Part shown: one piece after another, positions 10,004-27,548 of the stretch
Numbering within the stretch: position 1 is the stretch's first letter
How the letters are laid out: each line of letters begins with the position of its first letter
DNA from: Streptomyces sp. NBC_00490
Lineage (GTDB): Bacteria; Actinomycetota; Actinomycetes; Streptomycetales; Streptomycetaceae
DNA: 64,000 bases
NCBI RefSeq assembly: GCF_036013645.1
Contig: NZ_CP107869.1
Coordinates: 310,001-374,000, forward strand
Direction of reading: 5' to 3'
Position numbers and translations under genes: made by a program
The notes under the pieces: generated by a model
Seen by the model: only the letters and a program-made list of their open reading frames with translations
Told to the model about the DNA's origin: nothing
The model's database searches: none

Positions 10004-13000
10004 TCACGAACCGCTGCCGCCGAGGGCGGCGCGCACCAGGTCCTCGACGTCCATCTCGGCGATCGCCCCGGCGTCCCGGTCGATGGCGGGCGCCGCGGTG
10101 CCGGGCGCCGACTCCTCGGCGAGCCCGAGCAGGGGGTCGAGCAGCCCGCCGGCGCGCAGCCGGGCCAGCGGGACGGTGGCGAGCAGGGCGCGCACCCGGG
10201 CCTCCTCCGGGTCGGGGCCGTCCGCGGCCGCGGCGGCCGTGTCGGGGGCGAGCTCCTGGTGCAGGTGGCCGGCGAGTTCCCGGGGCGAGGGGAAGTCGAA
10301 GACCAGAGTGCTGGGCAGGGTCAGGCCGGTGGCGGCGCCGAGGCGGTTGCGCAGTTCGACGGCGGTGAGCGAGTCCAGGCCCATGTCCTTGAACGCGCGT
10401 TCGGCGCCGACGGCCTCGGGTCCGGAGGCGCCGAGCACGGCGGCGACGTGGCCGCGTACCAGCTCCTCCAGCAGGAGCCGCTGCTCGTCGGCGGACAGGC
10501 CGGCGAGCCTGGCCTCGAGCGAGCGGGCCTCCACGGCGGCGGTCCCGGCCCGGGCGGCCTGGCGGGGTGCCTGGCGCCGGCCGCCGCCGAGCAGTCCACG
10601 CAGCATCGCGGGGCCGGGGCCCGTGGACGTGCCCGCCCGCAGCGCGGAGACGTCGAGCCGGGTGGGCACCAGCAGGGCCTCGCCCGCGCCGAGGGCGGCG
10701 TCGAACAGGCGCATGCCGTGGGCGGCGTCGATGGGCAGCACCCCGGAACGGGTCATCCGCTCCACATGGGAGTCGTCCATCCGGCCGGTGAGTTCGCTGG
10801 TCTCGGCCCAGTAGCCCCAGGCCAGGGACGTGGCGGGCAGACCGGCGGCGCGGCGGCGGTGGGCGAGGGCGTCCAGGAAGGTGTTGGCGGCGGCGTAGTT
10901 GGCCTGGCCGGGGTTGCCGAGGACGCCGGCGCCCGCGGAGTACAGGACGAACGCGGTCAGGTCCGACTCCCGGGTGAGCTCGTGCAGGTGGAGCGCGGCG
11001 TCCGCCTTGGGCCGCAGCACCTCGTCGAGCCGTTGCGGGGTGAGGGAGCCGAGGACGCCGTCGGCGGTGGTGCCCGCGGCGTGCACGACGGCGGTCAGCG
11101 GACGGTCCTCGGGTACGGAGGCCAGCAGCGCGGACAGCGCGTCGCGGTCGGCGGTGTCGCAGGCGGCGACGGTGACGGTGTGCGCGCCGAGCGCGAGCAG
11201 GTCCTCGCGCAGGCCGCCGGCGCCGGGAGCCTGCGGGCCGCGGCGGCCCGCCAGCAGCAGGTGCCGGACGCCGTGGGCGGTGACCAGGTGCCGGGCGAGG
11301 ATGCCGCCGAGGGTGCCGGTGCCGCCGGTGACGAGCACGGTGCCGTCGGGGTCCGGGGGCCGGGGGACGGTGAGGACGAGCTTGCCGGTGTGCCGGGCCT
11401 GGCTCATGAACCGGAACGCCTCCGGGGCGCGGCGCACGTCCCAGGTGCGCACGGGCAGCGGCCGCAGCACGCGCCGTTCGAAGAGCCGGACGAGAGTGGC
11501 GAGGATCTCGGCGATGCGGTCGGCGCCGGCGTCGATGAGGTCGTAGGGGCGGTAGGTGACGCCGGGGTGCCGCTCGGCGACCTCGCGCGGGTCGCGCTGG
11601 TCGGTCTTGCCCATCTCCAGGAACCGGCCGCCGCGCGGCAGCAGCCGCAGGGAGGCGTCGGTGAAGTCGTGGGCGAGGGAGTTGAGCACCACGTCGACGC
11701 CGCGCCCCCCGGTGGCGGCGCGGAACGTGCCCTCGAAGTCCAGCGTCCTGGAGGAGGCGATGTGGCCGGAGTCGAAGCCCATCCGGCGCAGGGTGTCCCA
11801 CTTGCCCTCGCCGGCGGTGGCGTAGACCTCGGCGCCCCAGTAGCGGGCGAGCTGCACGGCGGCCATGCCGACGCCGCCGGTCGCGGCGTGGACGAGCACG
11901 GTCTCGTCCTCGCGCAGCCCGCCGAGGTCGGCGAGGCCGAACCAGGCGGTGAGGAACGCGGCGGGCACGGCGGCGGCCTGCTCGAAGCTCCAGCCGCGCG
12001 GGACGCGGGTGACCAGGCGCCGGTCCACGACGCAGACGGGCCCGAACGGGTCGGGCAGCAGGCCCATCACGCGGTCGCCGACGGCGACGCCGCTGACGCC
12101 GGGGCCGACCTCGGTGACGACGCCGGCGCCCTCGCTGCCCAGGCGTTCCTGGGAGGGCACCATGCCGAGGCCGACCAGGACGTCGCGGAAGTTGACGCCG
12201 GCGGCGCGTACGGAGACCCGGACCTGGTTGTCCCCGAGGGGGGCCAGCGCCTCCGGGTGGGGCAGCAGCGCGAGCTGGTCGAGGTCGCCGGGGCCGGTGG
12301 TGTCCAGGCGCCAGGCGGCCTCGCCGGGCGGGGGGACGAGGAAGGATCCGGCGGGGGTCCTGGCCAGGCGGGGGACGCGGGCGGCGCCCAGGCGCAGGGC
12401 GAGCTGGGTCTCGTGCGCGGCGAGCGCGGCCCTGACGGCGGCCGCTGTGCGGGCCCGGGACTCGTCGCGCCCGTCGAGGTCGACGAGGAGGAACCGGCCG
12501 GGGTGCTCCATCTGCGCGGAGCGCAGCAGGCCCCACACCGCGGCATACGCCAGGTCCTCGACGTCCTCGCCGGGCCCCGCGGCCACGGCACGGCGGGTGA
12601 CGACGGCGAGCACGGAGGCGTGAAGCTCGTCCTCGGCCAGCCACTCCTGGGCGGCACGCAGCACGCCCTCGGCGGCGCGGCGGACGGCCGCGGGCAGACC
12701 CTCCGCGGCGACGGCGGCGGGGTCGGGCACGCAGGACAGCAGCGCCACTTCGGGGGCGGGCGTGCCGGACGCGATGGCGACGGCGAGTGCGGCGGGGTCG
12801 TGGTGGACGCCGCCGAACACCCCGGCACCGCGCAGGGCGGGCACCAGCCCGTGCCCGTCGGCGCCGAGCACGGCCCAGCGGGCGCCGGACGGGGCTGCGG
12901 TGTCAACGGGCAGCGGTGCCCAGTCGACGTGGAACAGCGCGTCGCGCAGGTCGTCGCCCGCGCCGTCGCCGACGGCGGGCAGGGGACGGAACACCAGGCG

Positions 13001-16000
13001 CCCGACAGTGGCCACGGGGGCGCCCTCGGCGTCGGCGAGGGTGACGGTGACCGCGTCGTTCCCGGCGGCGCGCACCCGTACGCGTACGGCGGTGGGGCCG
13101 ACGGCGTGCAGGGTGACGTCGTGCCAGGAGAACGGCAGGTGGGTGCCCTCGCCGAGGAATCCGCCGAAGCCGATGGCGTGCAGGGCGGCGTCCAGCAGGG
13201 CCGGGTGCACGCCGAACCGGGCGGCGTCCTGGTGCAGTTCCGGCGGGAGCGCGGCCTCCGCCCAGACGGTGTCACCGAGCCGCCAAGCGGAGCGCAGCCC
13301 CTGGAAGGCGGGGCCGAACCGGTAGGCGCCGCCCGGGACAGGCTCGTACATCCCCGCGGTGTCCAGGCGCGCCGCGCCGAGCGGGGGCCAGGTGGTGAGT
13401 GCCTCGCCCTCGGCGGGCCCGGGCGGGGTGAGGAGCGCGGTGGCGTGCCGGGTCCAGCGGTCGCCGTCGGCTGCGTCGCCGGGGCGAGCGTGCACGGTCA
13501 GGGCGCGCCGTCCGGCGCCGTCGGGGGCGTCCACCTCCACCTGGACGTGGACGGTGCCGCGTGCGGGCACGGTCAGGGGGCTTTCCAGGGTCATCTCGGC
13601 GAGGCCGCCGCAGCCCGTGCGCGCGGCGGCCTCCAGGGCGAGTTCCGCGAACGCGGTGCCGGGCACCAGGGCGGTCCCGGCGACGGCGTGGTCGGCGAGC
13701 CAGGGGTGGGTCTTCAGCGAAAGGCGCCCGGTGAGCAGCAGCCGGTCGCCCTCGGCGAGCCGTACGGCGGCGCCGAGCAGGGGGTGGCCCGCGGCGCTGA
13801 GGCCGAGGTCGCCGGCGTCGCCCGCGTTGCGGTACTCGGCCTCCAGCCAGTAGTGGCGCCGCTGGAACGGGTAGGTGGGCAGGTCGGGGACACGGTGGGC
13901 GCCGGTGTCCGCGAACACGGCGTCCCAGTTGACGGGCAGTCCGCGTGCGTGGCCCTCGGCGAGCGAGGTGAGGAAGCGCTGCGGGCCGCCCTCGTCGCGG
14001 CGCAGCGAGCCGAGCGCGACGGCGTCGGTGCCCGCGTCGTCGAAGATCTCCTGCAGGCCGACGGCGAGCACCGGGTGGGCGCTGCACTCGACGAAGAACC
14101 GGATGCCGCCCGCCAGCAGGCCGCGCACGGTCTCCTCGAACCGCACGGTCTGCCGCAGGTTGGTGTACCAGTACCCGGCGTCGAGCCCGGCCGTGTCGAG
14201 CGGGCCCGCGGTGACGGTGGAGTGGAAGGGGATGTCGCCCTCGCGCGGCCGGATGTCGGGCAGGGCGGTGAGGACCTCCTCACGGATGGCCTCGACGTGG
14301 GCCGAGTGGGAGGCGTAGTCCACGGCGATGCGGCGGGCCCGCACGCCGTCCGCCTCGCAGGCGGCCAGCAGCTCGTCCAGGGCTTCGGGGTCGCCCGAGA
14401 CGACGGTGGACGACGGGCCGTTGGCGGAGGCGATCCCGATGCGGCCCTCCCAGCGGGCGAGGCGCTCGGCGGCGCGTTCCGCGGGCAGCGGCACGGACAC
14501 CATGCCGCCGCGTCCGGACAGGCCCCCGGCGATGGCGCGGGCGCGCAGGGCCACGACCCGGGCCCCGTCCTCCAGGGACAGCGCGCCGGCGACCACGGCG
14601 GCGGCGATCTCGCCCTGGCTGTGCCCGATCACGGCGGCGGGCTCCACTCCGGCGGAGCGCCACAGCGCGGCCAGGGACACCATGACGGCCCACAGCGCGG
14701 ACTGGACGACCACCACGTCGTCCAGCGAGGCGGCGTCCTCGCCGCCGCGGACGGCGTCGATCACCGAGCACCCGGTCCACGGCCGCAGGGCCACGTCGCA
14801 GGCGGTGAGCCGCTGCGCGAACACCGGGGAGGACTCCAGCAGTTCGGCGGCCATGCCCTGCCACTGGGAGCCCTGGCCGGGGAAGACGAACGCCACGCGG
14901 GCGGCGCCGGGCCGCGCGGTACCGGTCACCACCCCGGCGGCGGGCTCGCCGCGGCGTACGGCGTCCAGGCCGGCGAGGGCGCAGGGGCGGTCGCCCGCGA
15001 GCACCACGGCGCGGTGTTCGAGGGCGGCGCGCCCGGTGGCCAGGGACCAGCCGATGTCGGTGGCGGGCACCTCGCCGCGCCGCTCCACGAAGGCGGCCAG
15101 GCGCTCGGCCTGCGCGGCGAGGGCGGCCTGCGACCTGGCGGACAGCACCCAGGGCACGACGGGCAGCGCGAGCGGGGCACGGGCAGGGGCGTCGGTGGGG
15201 GTACCGTGCCCGTCGCCGCCGTCCGCGGTCCCGCCGCTGCCGGCCGCGTGCGCCTCCCGGGCGTTCCCGGCGGGCTCGGCCCCCTCCGCGTGCGCCACTG
15301 GTGTTTTCCCGACGGACCCGGCGGACCCGGCGCCCTCGCCCGGCTCCGGGGCCTCCTCCACGATCACGTGGGCGTTGGTGCCGCTGATGCCGAACGCCGA
15401 CACGCCGGCGCGGCGCGGGCGGCCGTCGCGCTTCCACGCCACGGGCTCGGTGAGCAGCGCGACCGCGCCGGCGGACCAGTCGACGTGTGTGGAGGGGCGG
15501 TCCACGTGGAGGGTCCGCGGGAGCAGCTCGTTGCGCAGCGCCAGGACCATCTTCATGACCCCGGCCGCGCCGGCGGCGTGCGCGGTGTGCCCGAAGTTGG
15601 ACTTGACCGAGCCGAGCCACAGGGGGCGGGCCGGGTCCCGGTCCCTGCCGTAGGTGGCGAGCAGGGCGCGGGCCTCGATGGGGTCGCCCAGGGTGGTGCC
15701 GGTGCCATGCGCCTCGACCGCGTCCACGTCGGCCGGCGTCAGCCGGGCGTCGCCGAGGGCGTCGCGCACGACCCGCTCCTGGGAGGGGCCGTTGGGGGCG
15801 GTGAGGCCGTTGCTGGCGCCGTCCTGGTTGACGGCGCTGCCGCGGATCAGGGCGAGCACCGGGTGCCCGTTGCGCCGTGCGTCCGACAGGCGTTCCAGCA
15901 GCAGCATCCCGGCGCCCTCGGACGGCCCGAAGCCGTCGGCGGCGTCGGCGAACGCCTTGCAGCGGCCGTCGGGCGCCAGGGCGCGCTGCCTGCTGAACGC

Positions 16001-16723
16001 GATGAACCCCTGCGGCGTCGGCATCAGCGCGACCCCCCCGGCGAGCGCCATGGCGCACTCGCCCTGCCGCAGCGACCGCACCGCCAGGTGCAGCGCGACC
16101 AGGGACGACGAGCAGGCCGTGTCGACGGTGAGCGCGGGCCCCTCCATGCCGAAGGAGTAGGCGACCCGGCCGGAGATGACACTGGCGAACGAGCCCACGC
16201 CGGTGTACCCCTCCAGGCCCTCGGGGACGTACTGGTGGCCGGTCACGTAGTCGACGGTGGCGGCGCCGACGAAGACGCCGGTACGGCTGCCCCGGACGGA
16301 GCGCGGGTCGATGCCCGCCCGTTCGAACAGCTCCCAGGAGGTCTCCAGCAGCAGCCGCTGCTGCGGGTCCATGATCAGCGCCTCGCGGGCGTTGATGCCG
16401 AAGAAGTCGGCGTCGAACTCGCCCGCGTCGTGCAGGAACCCGCTCTCGCGCACGTAGTTGCGGCCCTCGGCGTCGGGGTCCGGGTCGTACAGGGCCTCCA
16501 GGTCCCAGCCCCGGTTGTCGGGGAACGGGGAGATGGCGTCGCCGCCGGACGCCAGCAGCTCCCACAGGGCCTCCGGGGTGTCGGCCGAGCCGGGGTAACG
16601 GCAGGCCATGCTGACCACGGCGACCGGCTCGGGCTCCTCCAGCTCCTGGATGCGGCGGCGCGCCCTGCGCAGGTCGGCGGTGGCCCGCTTCAGGTAGTCC
16701 CGCAGCTTGTCTTCGCTGTTCAT
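10004..16723 (-). CDS. PKS-F: module 9, KS-AT(methylmalonyl)-DH-ER-KR-ACP
   Basis: 2239 residues. It opens with an N-terminal coiled-coil docking helix ([20 protein letters not shown]), followed by KS. AT has GHSQGE (Ser about 702) and YASH (about 803), the methylmalonyl-CoA signature. DH keeps the His motif [10 protein letters not shown] (His about 1012) and the Asp of LLDAALH (about 1178). ER keeps [11 protein letters not shown] and has Val in LGMVPSQ. In KR the catalytic Tyr is at about 1943, but the Ser 13 residues before it is Ala (about 1930, in [10 protein letters not shown]) and the LDD motif is replaced by TAD. ACP Ser is at about 2118 (LGLDSL). The domain content predicts full reduction, but the KR lesion makes the C5 state uncertain. 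The C-terminal tail ([14 protein letters not shown]) is unlike those of PKS-A to -E. Confidence 0.95.
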   Translation of the reverse strand: MNSEDKLRDYLKRATADLRRARRRIQELEEPEPVAVVSMACRYPGSADTPEALWELLASGGDAISPFPDNRGWDLEALYDPDPDAEGRNYVRESGFLHDAGEFDADFFGINAREALIMDPQQRLLLETSWELFERAGIDPRSVRGSRTGVFVGAATVDYVTGHQYVPEGLEGYTGVGSFASVISGRVAYSFGMEGPALTVDTACSSSLVALHLAVRSLRQGECAMALAGGVALMPTPQGFIAFSRQRALAPDGRCKAFADAADGFGPSEGAGMLLLERLSDARRNGHPVLALIRGSAVNQDGASNGLTAPNGPSQERVVRDALGDARLTPADVDAVEAHGTGTTLGDPIEARALLATYGRDRDPARPLWLGSVKSNFGHTAHAAGAAGVMKMVLALRNELLPRTLHVDRPSTHVDWSAGAVALLTEPVAWKRDGRPRRAGVSAFGISGTNAHVIVEEAPEPGEGAGSAGSVGKTPVAHAEGAEPAGNAREAHAAGSGGTADGGDGHGTPTDAPARAPLALPVVPWVLSARSQAALAAQAERLAAFVERRGEVPATDIGWSLATGRAALEHRAVVLAGDRPCALAGLDAVRRGEPAAGVVTGTARPGAARVAFVFPGQGSQWQGMAAELLESSPVFAQRLTACDVALRPWTGCSVIDAVRGGEDAASLDDVVVVQSALWAVMVSLAALWRSAGVEPAAVIGHSQGEIAAAVVAGALSLEDGARVVALRARAIAGGLSGRGGMVSVPLPAERAAERLARWEGRIGIASANGPSSTVVSGDPEALDELLAACEADGVRARRIAVDYASHSAHVEAIREEVLTALPDIRPREGDIPFHSTVTAGPLDTAGLDAGYWYTNLRQTVRFEETVRGLLAGGIRFFVECSAHPVLAVGLQEIFDDAGTDAVALGSLRRDEGGPQRFLTSLAEGHARGLPVNWDAVFADTGAHRVPDLPTYPFQRRHYWLEAEYRNAGDAGDLGLSAAGHPLLGAAVRLAEGDRLLLTGRLSLKTHPWLADHAVAGTALVPGTAFAELALEAAARTGCGGLAEMTLESPLTVPARGTVHVQVEVDAPDGAGRRALTVHARPGDAADGDRWTRHATALLTPPGPAEGEALTTWPPLGAARLDTAGMYEPVPGGAYRFGPAFQGLRSAWRLGDTVWAEAALPPELHQDAARFGVHPALLDAALHAIGFGGFLGEGTHLPFSWHDVTLHAVGPTAVRVRVRAAGNDAVTVTLADAEGAPVATVGRLVFRPLPAVGDGAGDDLRDALFHVDWAPLPVDTAAPSGARWAVLGADGHGLVPALRGAGVFGGVHHDPAALAVAIASGTPAPEVALLSCVPDPAAVAAEGLPAAVRRAAEGVLRAAQEWLAEDELHASVLAVVTRRAVAAGPGEDVEDLAYAAVWGLLRSAQMEHPGRFLLVDLDGRDESRARTAAAVRAALAAHETQLALRLGAARVPRLARTPAGSFLVPPPGEAAWRLDTTGPGDLDQLALLPHPEALAPLGDNQVRVSVRAAGVNFRDVLVGLGMVPSQERLGSEGAGVVTEVGPGVSGVAVGDRVMGLLPDPFGPVCVVDRRLVTRVPRGWSFEQAAAVPAAFLTAWFGLADLGGLREDETVLVHAATGGVGMAAVQLARYWGAEVYATAGEGKWDTLRRMGFDSGHIASSRTLDFEGTFRAATGGRGVDVVLNSLAHDFTDASLRLLPRGGRFLEMGKTDQRDPREVAERHPGVTYRPYDLIDAGADRIAEILATLVRLFERRVLRPLPVRTWDVRRAPEAFRFMSQARHTGKLVLTVPRPPDPDGTVLVTGGTGTLGGILARHLVTAHGVRHLLLAGRRGPQAPGAGGLREDLLALGAHTVTVAACDTADRDALSALLASVPEDRPLTAVVHAAGTTADGVLGSLTPQRLDEVLRPKADAALHLHELTRESDLTAFVLYSAGAGVLGNPGQANYAAANTFLDALAHRRRAAGLPATSLAWGYWAETSELTGRMDDSHVERMTRSGVLPIDAAHGMRLFDAALGAGEALLVPTRLDVSALRAGTSTGPGPAMLRGLLGGGRRQAPRQAARAGTAAVEARSLEARLAGLSADEQRLLLEELVRGHVAAVLGASGPEAVGAERAFKDMGLDSLTAVELRNRLGAATGLTLPSTLVFDFPSPRELAGHLHQELAPDTAAAAADGPDPEEARVRALLATVPLARLRAGGLLDPLLGLAEESAPGTAAPAIDRDAGAIAEMDVEDLVRAALGGSGS

Positions 16724-16784
16724 CGGCTGTCACACCCATCCATGGCCGGGTTCCTCGGGTCGCTGTGTCGGGGGCGGGCCGTGG

Positions 16785-19700
16785 TCACGGCGTGTCCAGT
16801 TCGTCGTCGAGCAGCGCGAACAGTTCGCTGTCGGTGGCGTCGTCCAGTTCCTCGTCGCCGTCGTCGGCCGGCCGGGCCGCGCCGGACCACCCGGCCAGCA
16901 GGGCCTGGAGCCGTTCCCTGACCCGGGCGCGGGTGGCGGTGTCGCCGTCGGGGACGGCGGCCAGGGCCTCCTCCAGCCGGTCGAGCTCGGCCAGGACGGG
17001 CGGTGCCGCGGTCGCGGGCTCGGGGGCGACCAGGTCGAGCAGGAGGGCGGCGGTGGCGTTCAGCGTGGGGTGGTCGAAGACCAGGGTGGCGGGCAGGGTG
17101 AGGCCGGTGGCCGCGCCGAGCCGGTTGCGCAGCTCCAGCGCGGTCAGCGAGTCGAAGCCGATCTCCTTGAAGGGGCGGTCGGGCTCGATGGCCTCCGGGG
17201 TGCCGTGGCCGAGGACGGACGCCACGTGGGCGCGGGTCAGCTCGACCAGCCGGTGCGTCTGCTCGTCCCGGGTGAGTCCGGCGAGCCGGGCCGCCCAGTC
17301 GGGCTCCTGCGGCGCGGCGGCGGACGCGGACGCGGCCCGCTTGCCGGGGGCCGCCTTCACCAGGCCGCGCAGCATCCCGGACAGGGTGCCGTCGGCGGCG
17401 CGCGAGCGCAGCGCGGCCGTGTCCAGGAGCACGGGCACCAACAGGGCCTCGTCGGTGCCCGACGCGGCGTCGAACAGGGCGGTGCCCTCGTCGGGGGACA
17501 GCGGCAGGATGCCGGCGCGGGCGAACCTGTTCGTGTCCGCGCCTCCCGCCATGTCGCTCGCCCCCGCCCACAGGCCCCAGGCCAGGGACCGGCCGGCGAG
17601 GCCCGCCGCCCGGCGGTGCGCGGCGAGAGCGTCGAGGAAGGCGTTGGCGGCCGCGTAGTTCGGCTGGGCGAGGCTGCCGAGCACACCGGACGCCGAGGAG
17701 AACAGCTCGAACGCGGCCAGGTCCGACTCCCGGGTCAGCTCGTGAAGGTTGACCGCCGCCGTCACCTTGGGCGTGAACACGTGCTCCACGTCCTGCGGCG
17801 TCAGGGCCTCCAGGGGCCGGTCGGCGAGCGTCCCGGCGGCGTGCAGCACGGCCGTGAGCGGCCGGTCGGCCGGAACGGAGGCCAGCACCCGCGCCAGCGC
17901 CTCCCGGTCGGCGGCGTCGCACGCCTGCACGGACACTGACGCCCCGAGCGACGACAGTTCGCGCTCCAGCCCCTCGACGCCGTCCGCCTCGCGGCCGCGG
18001 CGGCTCAGCAACAGCAGGTGGCGCACGCCGTGCTGCTTGACCAGGTGGCGGGCGAGCACCCGGCCGAGCGCGCCGGTGCCGCCGGTGATCAGCACGGTGC
18101 CGTCGGGGTCCCAGTCGACCGGGGCCGCGGCCGGCGCCGGGGACGCCGGGCGGACCCTGGGTACCAGGACCACACCCGCGCGCAGGGCCATCTCGGGCTC
18201 ACCCGAGGCGACGACGGCGGGCACGGCGTCCGGGAGCACAGCCAGCGAACCGTCGTCCCCGTCCAGGTCCAGCAGCCCGAACCGGCCCGGGTGGGCGGCC
18301 ATCGCTGAGCGCACCAGTCCCCACGCGGCCGAGTGCGCCAGATCACCGGCGCCGCCCCCGGGACCGGCCGCGACCGCGTCCCTGGTCACCACCAGCAGCC
18401 GCCCGCCGGCGAACCGCTCGTCGGCGAGCCAGCGCTGCACGACCGCCAGCAGGTCCGTGACCGCGTCCAGGGCGCGCCGCGCCACGGCGCCGTCCCCCCA
18501 GGGAGCCGGTCCGCCGTGGGAGACCACGGTCAGCTCCGGCAGCGGCAGCCCCGCGTCCACGGCCTCGGCCAGCGCGTCCAGGTCGTCGTACGTCTGCGGG
18601 TAGGCACCCGCCTCCTCCAGCACGTCGGCCACCCCGACCGGGTCGGCGCCCAGCACCACCCAGTCGGCGGTCTGCCCGGGCGCGGGAACCGGCGACCACT
18701 CCACCCGGTACAGCGCGTCCCGGACACCGTCCGCGGCCCGCCGCAGCTCCTCGGGGGCGACGGTGCGCGCGGCCACCGCCGCCACGGTGCCGACCGGACG
18801 GCCCGACGCGTCGCCGAGGGTCACCGTGACGGCGCCGTCGTCCGCGGGCCGCACGTGCACCCGCAGCTCCGTGGCCCCCACAGCACGCAGCGACAGGCCC
18901 GACCAGTCGGTCCACAGCACCCCGGCGCGCTCCTCAAGCCGGGCCGGCTGCAACGCGGCGTCGAGCAAGGCCGGATGGATCCCGTACCCGGCGGCCCGCC
19001 TCTCCTGATCCTCGGGCAGGGCCACTTCGGCGTACATCTCCCGGCCGTGCCGCCACACCGCGCGCAGCCCACGGAACGCGGGGCCGTAGCCCTGCCCGGC
19101 GTCGGCCATCCGCTGGTGGAAGTTGGCGACGCTCACCGGCTGGGCCCCCGAGGGCGGCCACTGCGCAAGCCGTTCGAGGGACCCGGACCCGTCGTCGCCG
19201 GCCCCTCCGGCGCCGTCGGGAACCAGCCGGGCGGTGGCGTACCGCACCCACGAAGCCGCCTCCTCCGACGTCTCCGGCCGCGCATGGACGGCCAGTTCAC
19301 GCCCGCCGTCCTCGCCGGGCGCGCCCACGGACAACTGCAGCTGCACGCCGCCGGCCTCCGGCACCACCAGCGGCGCCTCCACGGTCAGGCTCTCGACCAC
19401 CTCGGCTCCGGCCCGCTCACCGGCGTGCAGGGCGAGCTCCGCGAACGCGGATCCCGCGAGCACCGGTGTGCCCTGGACGACGTGGTCGGCCAGCCACGGG
19501 TGGGCGTGCAGCGACAGCCGCCCGGTGAGCAGCAGTTGGTCACCGCCCGCCACCTCGACGGCCGCGCCCAGCAGCGGATGGCCCGCGTCGGCGAGCCCGA
19601 GCCCGGCAGGATCACCGGAACCGGCGGGGCCGGACTCCAGCCAGTAACGCTGCCGTTGGAAGGCGTAGGTGGGCAGGTCGAGCTGGTGGTCGGCGCCGGT

Positions 19701-22436
19701 GCCGGCGAAGAGGGCGTGCCAGTCGACGGTGAGTCCGCGGACGTAGCCCTCGGCAAGGGAGGTCAGGAACCGCTCGGGTCCGCCTTCGTCACGGCGCAAA
19801 GTCCCCAAGGCGACTGCGGACTGAGCGTCGGCGTGGTCTTCGAAGGTCTCCTGCATCCCGACGGTCAGGACCGGATGGGGACTGCACTCCACGAAGTAGC
19901 CGAAACCGTCCGTCAGAAGCTGCCGCACGGTCGCGTCGAACCGCACCTCCTGACGGAGGTTCGTCACCCAGTACGTGGCGTCCAGGCTGCTGGTGTCGAT
20001 CACCGCACCGGTCACCGTCGAGTAGAACGGCACCTGCGCGGGCCCGGGCTCGATGCCCTGGAGAGCCTCGACAACCTGATCCCGGATCAACTCCACCTGG
20101 GCCGAGTGCGACGCGTAGTCCACGGCGATACGACGCGCCCGGACCCCCTCCGCCTCGCATGCACCTATCAGCTCGTCCAGAGCGCCCGGCTCACCCGAAA
20201 CGACGGTGGACGAAGGGCCGTTGACGGACGCGATCGATATTCGCTCACCCCACGCGGCGATCACCTTCCGTACCCTGTCCGCACCTGCCGCGACGGAGAC
20301 CATGCCGCCGTTACCGGACAGGCTCTGGGCGATGGCCTGCGCCCGAAGCACCACGACCTGAGCGCCGTCCCGCACCGACAACCCGCCGGACACGACGGCG
20401 GCGGCGATCTCACCTTGCGAGTGACCGATCACCGCACCCGGTTCGACCCCCACCGAACGCCACACCGCCGCAAGCGACACCATCACCGCCCACAACGACG
20501 CCTGCACCACCACCACGTCATCCAACGACGCAGCACCAGGCACACCCCGCACGACATCGGTCACCGACCAGTCCACCAACGACGACAGCGCAGCCTCACA
20601 CTCCGCAAGCCGCTCCCGGAAGACCGGCGAGTTCTCCCACAACCCCGCCCCCATGCCGAGCCACTGCGACCCCTGCCCCGGGAACACGAACACCACCCGG
20701 GGCGCACCAGGCAGGACCGCGCCCGTCACCGCGTCGGCCGAGGGGACGCTCTCGCCCAGGGCGGTGAGAGCCGTGTGGATGTTGTCCGCGTCGGTGGCCA
20801 GCAGGACCGCGCGGTGGTCGAGGGCGCCCCGGGAGAGTGCCAGGGACGCGCCGACGTCGAGCGGCGACGTGCCGGGGTGGTCGTCCAGGTACGAGGTGAG
20901 GCGGGCGGCCTGGGCGTGCAGGGCCGCCGCTGTCCGGCCGGACAGCGGCCAGGGGACGGCACCGCCCACCAGACCGGTGGGGTGTGCCAAGGCCGAGGTG
21001 CCGTCGTCGGCCGCCTCGTCGGACCCTGCGGTGTCGGGACTCCCCGTGTCCTCGGGGGCCTCCTCCAGGACGAGGTGGGCGTTGGTTCCGCTGATGCCGA
21101 ACGCGGAGACGGCGGCGCGGCGCGCACGGCCGCCGGGGGTGTCCCACGGGCGGGCCTCGGTCAGCAGCCGCACCGTTCCCGAGGACCAGTCGACCTGCGG
21201 GGTCGGGGTGTCCACGTGCAGGGTGCGGGGCAGTGAACGGTGCCGCAGCGCCTCGACCATCTTGATCACGCCGGCCACGCCCGCGGCGGCCTGCGTGTGG
21301 CCGATGTTGGATTTCACCGAGCCCAGCCACAGCGGCTGCTCCGCCGGGCGGTCCTTGCCGTAGACGGCGATCAGGGCCTGCGCCTCGATGGGGTCGCCGA
21401 GGGTCGTGCCCGTGCCGTGGGCCTCGACGGCGTCCACGTCGGCCGGAGTGAGCCGGGCGTTGGCGAGGGCGGCCTCGATGACGCGCCGCTGGGCGGGGCC
21501 GTTGGGGGCGGTGAGGCCGTTGCTGGCGCCGTCCTGGTTGACCGCCGAGCCGCGGATGACGGCCAGGACCCGGTGGCCGTTGCGCCGGGCGTCGCTCAGC
21601 CGTTCCAGGAGGACCAGGCCGGCGCCCTCGGAGAAACCGGTGCCGTCGGCCGCCTCGGCGAAGGCCTTGCAGCGGGCGTCCGCAGCCAGGATCTGCTGCC
21701 TGCTGAACTCCACGAACTCCATCGGGCTCGGCATCACCATCGCCCCGCCCGCCAGGGCCAGGCCGGTCTCGCCGGACCGCAGCGACTGCACCGCCCAGTG
21801 GAGCGCCACCAGGGAGGAGGAGCACGCCGTGTCGATCGTCACCGCGGGCCCCTCGAGGCCGAACGTGTAGGCGACCCGCCCGGAGACGACGCTGTTGGCG
21901 GACCCCGTCATGGTGTAGCCCTCGAGACCGTCCGGGATCTGCTCCACGTCGGCGCCGTAACCGGTGTAGGAGGCGCCGACGAACACGCCGGTGTCGCTGC
22001 CGTTCAACGAGAACGGGTCGATGCCCGCCCGTTCGAACGCCTCGTAGGAGCACTCCAGGACCAGCCGCTGCTGCGGGTCCATCGCCAGGGCCTCGCGCGG
22101 GGAGATCCCGAACAGGCCGGCGTCGAACGTGGCGGCCCCGGCCACGAAGCCGCCCTCGGGCGCCAGTTCCTTGCCCTCCGGATCCGTCAGCCGCAGGCTC
22201 TCCAGGTCCCAGCCGCGGTCGGTGGGGAACCCGGAGATGGCGTCACCGCCGCCGTCGACGAGCCGCCACAGCCCTTCGGGGGACTCCGCGTCGCCGGGAT
22301 AGCGGCAGGCCATGCCGACGACGGCCACCGGCTCATGGTCCCGTTCCTCGACCGAGCGCAGGCGGCGCTGTGTGCGGCGCAGATCGGTCATGACCTTGTT
22401 GAGGTATTCGCGGAGTTTCTTCTCGTCAGTGGTCAT
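16785..22436 (-). CDS. PKS-E: module 8, KS-AT(methylmalonyl)-DH(degenerate)-KR-ACP
   Basis: 1883 residues from ATG at 22436, five bases after the PKS-D stop, so translation is probably coupled. The docking helix [18 protein letters not shown] fixes the start. KS has DTACSSS. AT has GHSQGE (Ser about 673) and YASH (about 774), so methylmalonyl-CoA. DH His is at about 985, but the proline of HxxxGxxxxP is Ala (about 994), while Asp is kept in LLDAALQ. KR keeps Ser, Tyr (about 1594) and Asn, but the LDD motif reads LAD (about 1537-1539) and there is no A-type Trp. ACP Ser is at about 1763. I predict a hydroxyl at C7 if DH is idle, which would supply the hemiketal oxygen; an active DH would give an alkene. 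The tail [15 protein letters not shown] is the C-terminal docking segment. Confidence 0.94.
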   Translation of the reverse strand: MTTDEKKLREYLNKVMTDLRRTQRRLRSVEERDHEPVAVVGMACRYPGDAESPEGLWRLVDGGGDAISGFPTDRGWDLESLRLTDPEGKELAPEGGFVAGAATFDAGLFGISPREALAMDPQQRLVLECSYEAFERAGIDPFSLNGSDTGVFVGASYTGYGADVEQIPDGLEGYTMTGSANSVVSGRVAYTFGLEGPAVTIDTACSSSLVALHWAVQSLRSGETGLALAGGAMVMPSPMEFVEFSRQQILAADARCKAFAEAADGTGFSEGAGLVLLERLSDARRNGHRVLAVIRGSAVNQDGASNGLTAPNGPAQRRVIEAALANARLTPADVDAVEAHGTGTTLGDPIEAQALIAVYGKDRPAEQPLWLGSVKSNIGHTQAAAGVAGVIKMVEALRHRSLPRTLHVDTPTPQVDWSSGTVRLLTEARPWDTPGGRARRAAVSAFGISGTNAHLVLEEAPEDTGSPDTAGSDEAADDGTSALAHPTGLVGGAVPWPLSGRTAAALHAQAARLTSYLDDHPGTSPLDVGASLALSRGALDHRAVLLATDADNIHTALTALGESVPSADAVTGAVLPGAPRVVFVFPGQGSQWLGMGAGLWENSPVFRERLAECEAALSSLVDWSVTDVVRGVPGAASLDDVVVVQASLWAVMVSLAAVWRSVGVEPGAVIGHSQGEIAAAVVSGGLSVRDGAQVVVLRAQAIAQSLSGNGGMVSVAAGADRVRKVIAAWGERISIASVNGPSSTVVSGEPGALDELIGACEAEGVRARRIAVDYASHSAQVELIRDQVVEALQGIEPGPAQVPFYSTVTGAVIDTSSLDATYWVTNLRQEVRFDATVRQLLTDGFGYFVECSPHPVLTVGMQETFEDHADAQSAVALGTLRRDEGGPERFLTSLAEGYVRGLTVDWHALFAGTGADHQLDLPTYAFQRQRYWLESGPAGSGDPAGLGLADAGHPLLGAAVEVAGGDQLLLTGRLSLHAHPWLADHVVQGTPVLAGSAFAELALHAGERAGAEVVESLTVEAPLVVPEAGGVQLQLSVGAPGEDGGRELAVHARPETSEEAASWVRYATARLVPDGAGGAGDDGSGSLERLAQWPPSGAQPVSVANFHQRMADAGQGYGPAFRGLRAVWRHGREMYAEVALPEDQERRAAGYGIHPALLDAALQPARLEERAGVLWTDWSGLSLRAVGATELRVHVRPADDGAVTVTLGDASGRPVGTVAAVAARTVAPEELRRAADGVRDALYRVEWSPVPAPGQTADWVVLGADPVGVADVLEEAGAYPQTYDDLDALAEAVDAGLPLPELTVVSHGGPAPWGDGAVARRALDAVTDLLAVVQRWLADERFAGGRLLVVTRDAVAAGPGGGAGDLAHSAAWGLVRSAMAAHPGRFGLLDLDGDDGSLAVLPDAVPAVVASGEPEMALRAGVVLVPRVRPASPAPAAAPVDWDPDGTVLITGGTGALGRVLARHLVKQHGVRHLLLLSRRGREADGVEGLERELSSLGASVSVQACDAADREALARVLASVPADRPLTAVLHAAGTLADRPLEALTPQDVEHVFTPKVTAAVNLHELTRESDLAAFELFSSASGVLGSLAQPNYAAANAFLDALAAHRRAAGLAGRSLAWGLWAGASDMAGGADTNRFARAGILPLSPDEGTALFDAASGTDEALLVPVLLDTAALRSRAADGTLSGMLRGLVKAAPGKRAASASAAAPQEPDWAARLAGLTRDEQTHRLVELTRAHVASVLGHGTPEAIEPDRPFKEIGFDSLTALELRNRLGAATGLTLPATLVFDHPTLNATAALLLDLVAPEPATAAPPVLAELDRLEEALAAVPDGDTATRARVRERLQALLAGWSGAARPADDGDEELDDATDSELFALLDDELDTP

Positions 22437-22441
22437 GTCGG

Positions 22442-27460
<5,019 letters not shown>

Positions 27461-27548
27461 CTTCCCCAGAACTCCTTCGCAAGCCGTTCGAGCGATTCCG
27501 GCGCGGGTGCGCCCGCGGCCGGTTTCTCCGCGTGGTGGTGACGGGACC

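Noticed and set aside
9995..16921. Plus-strand open frame of about 2300 codons
   Set aside because: It runs antiparallel to PKS-F, whose KS, AT, DH, ER, KR and ACP motifs are complete. The plus-strand product has no recognisable fold.
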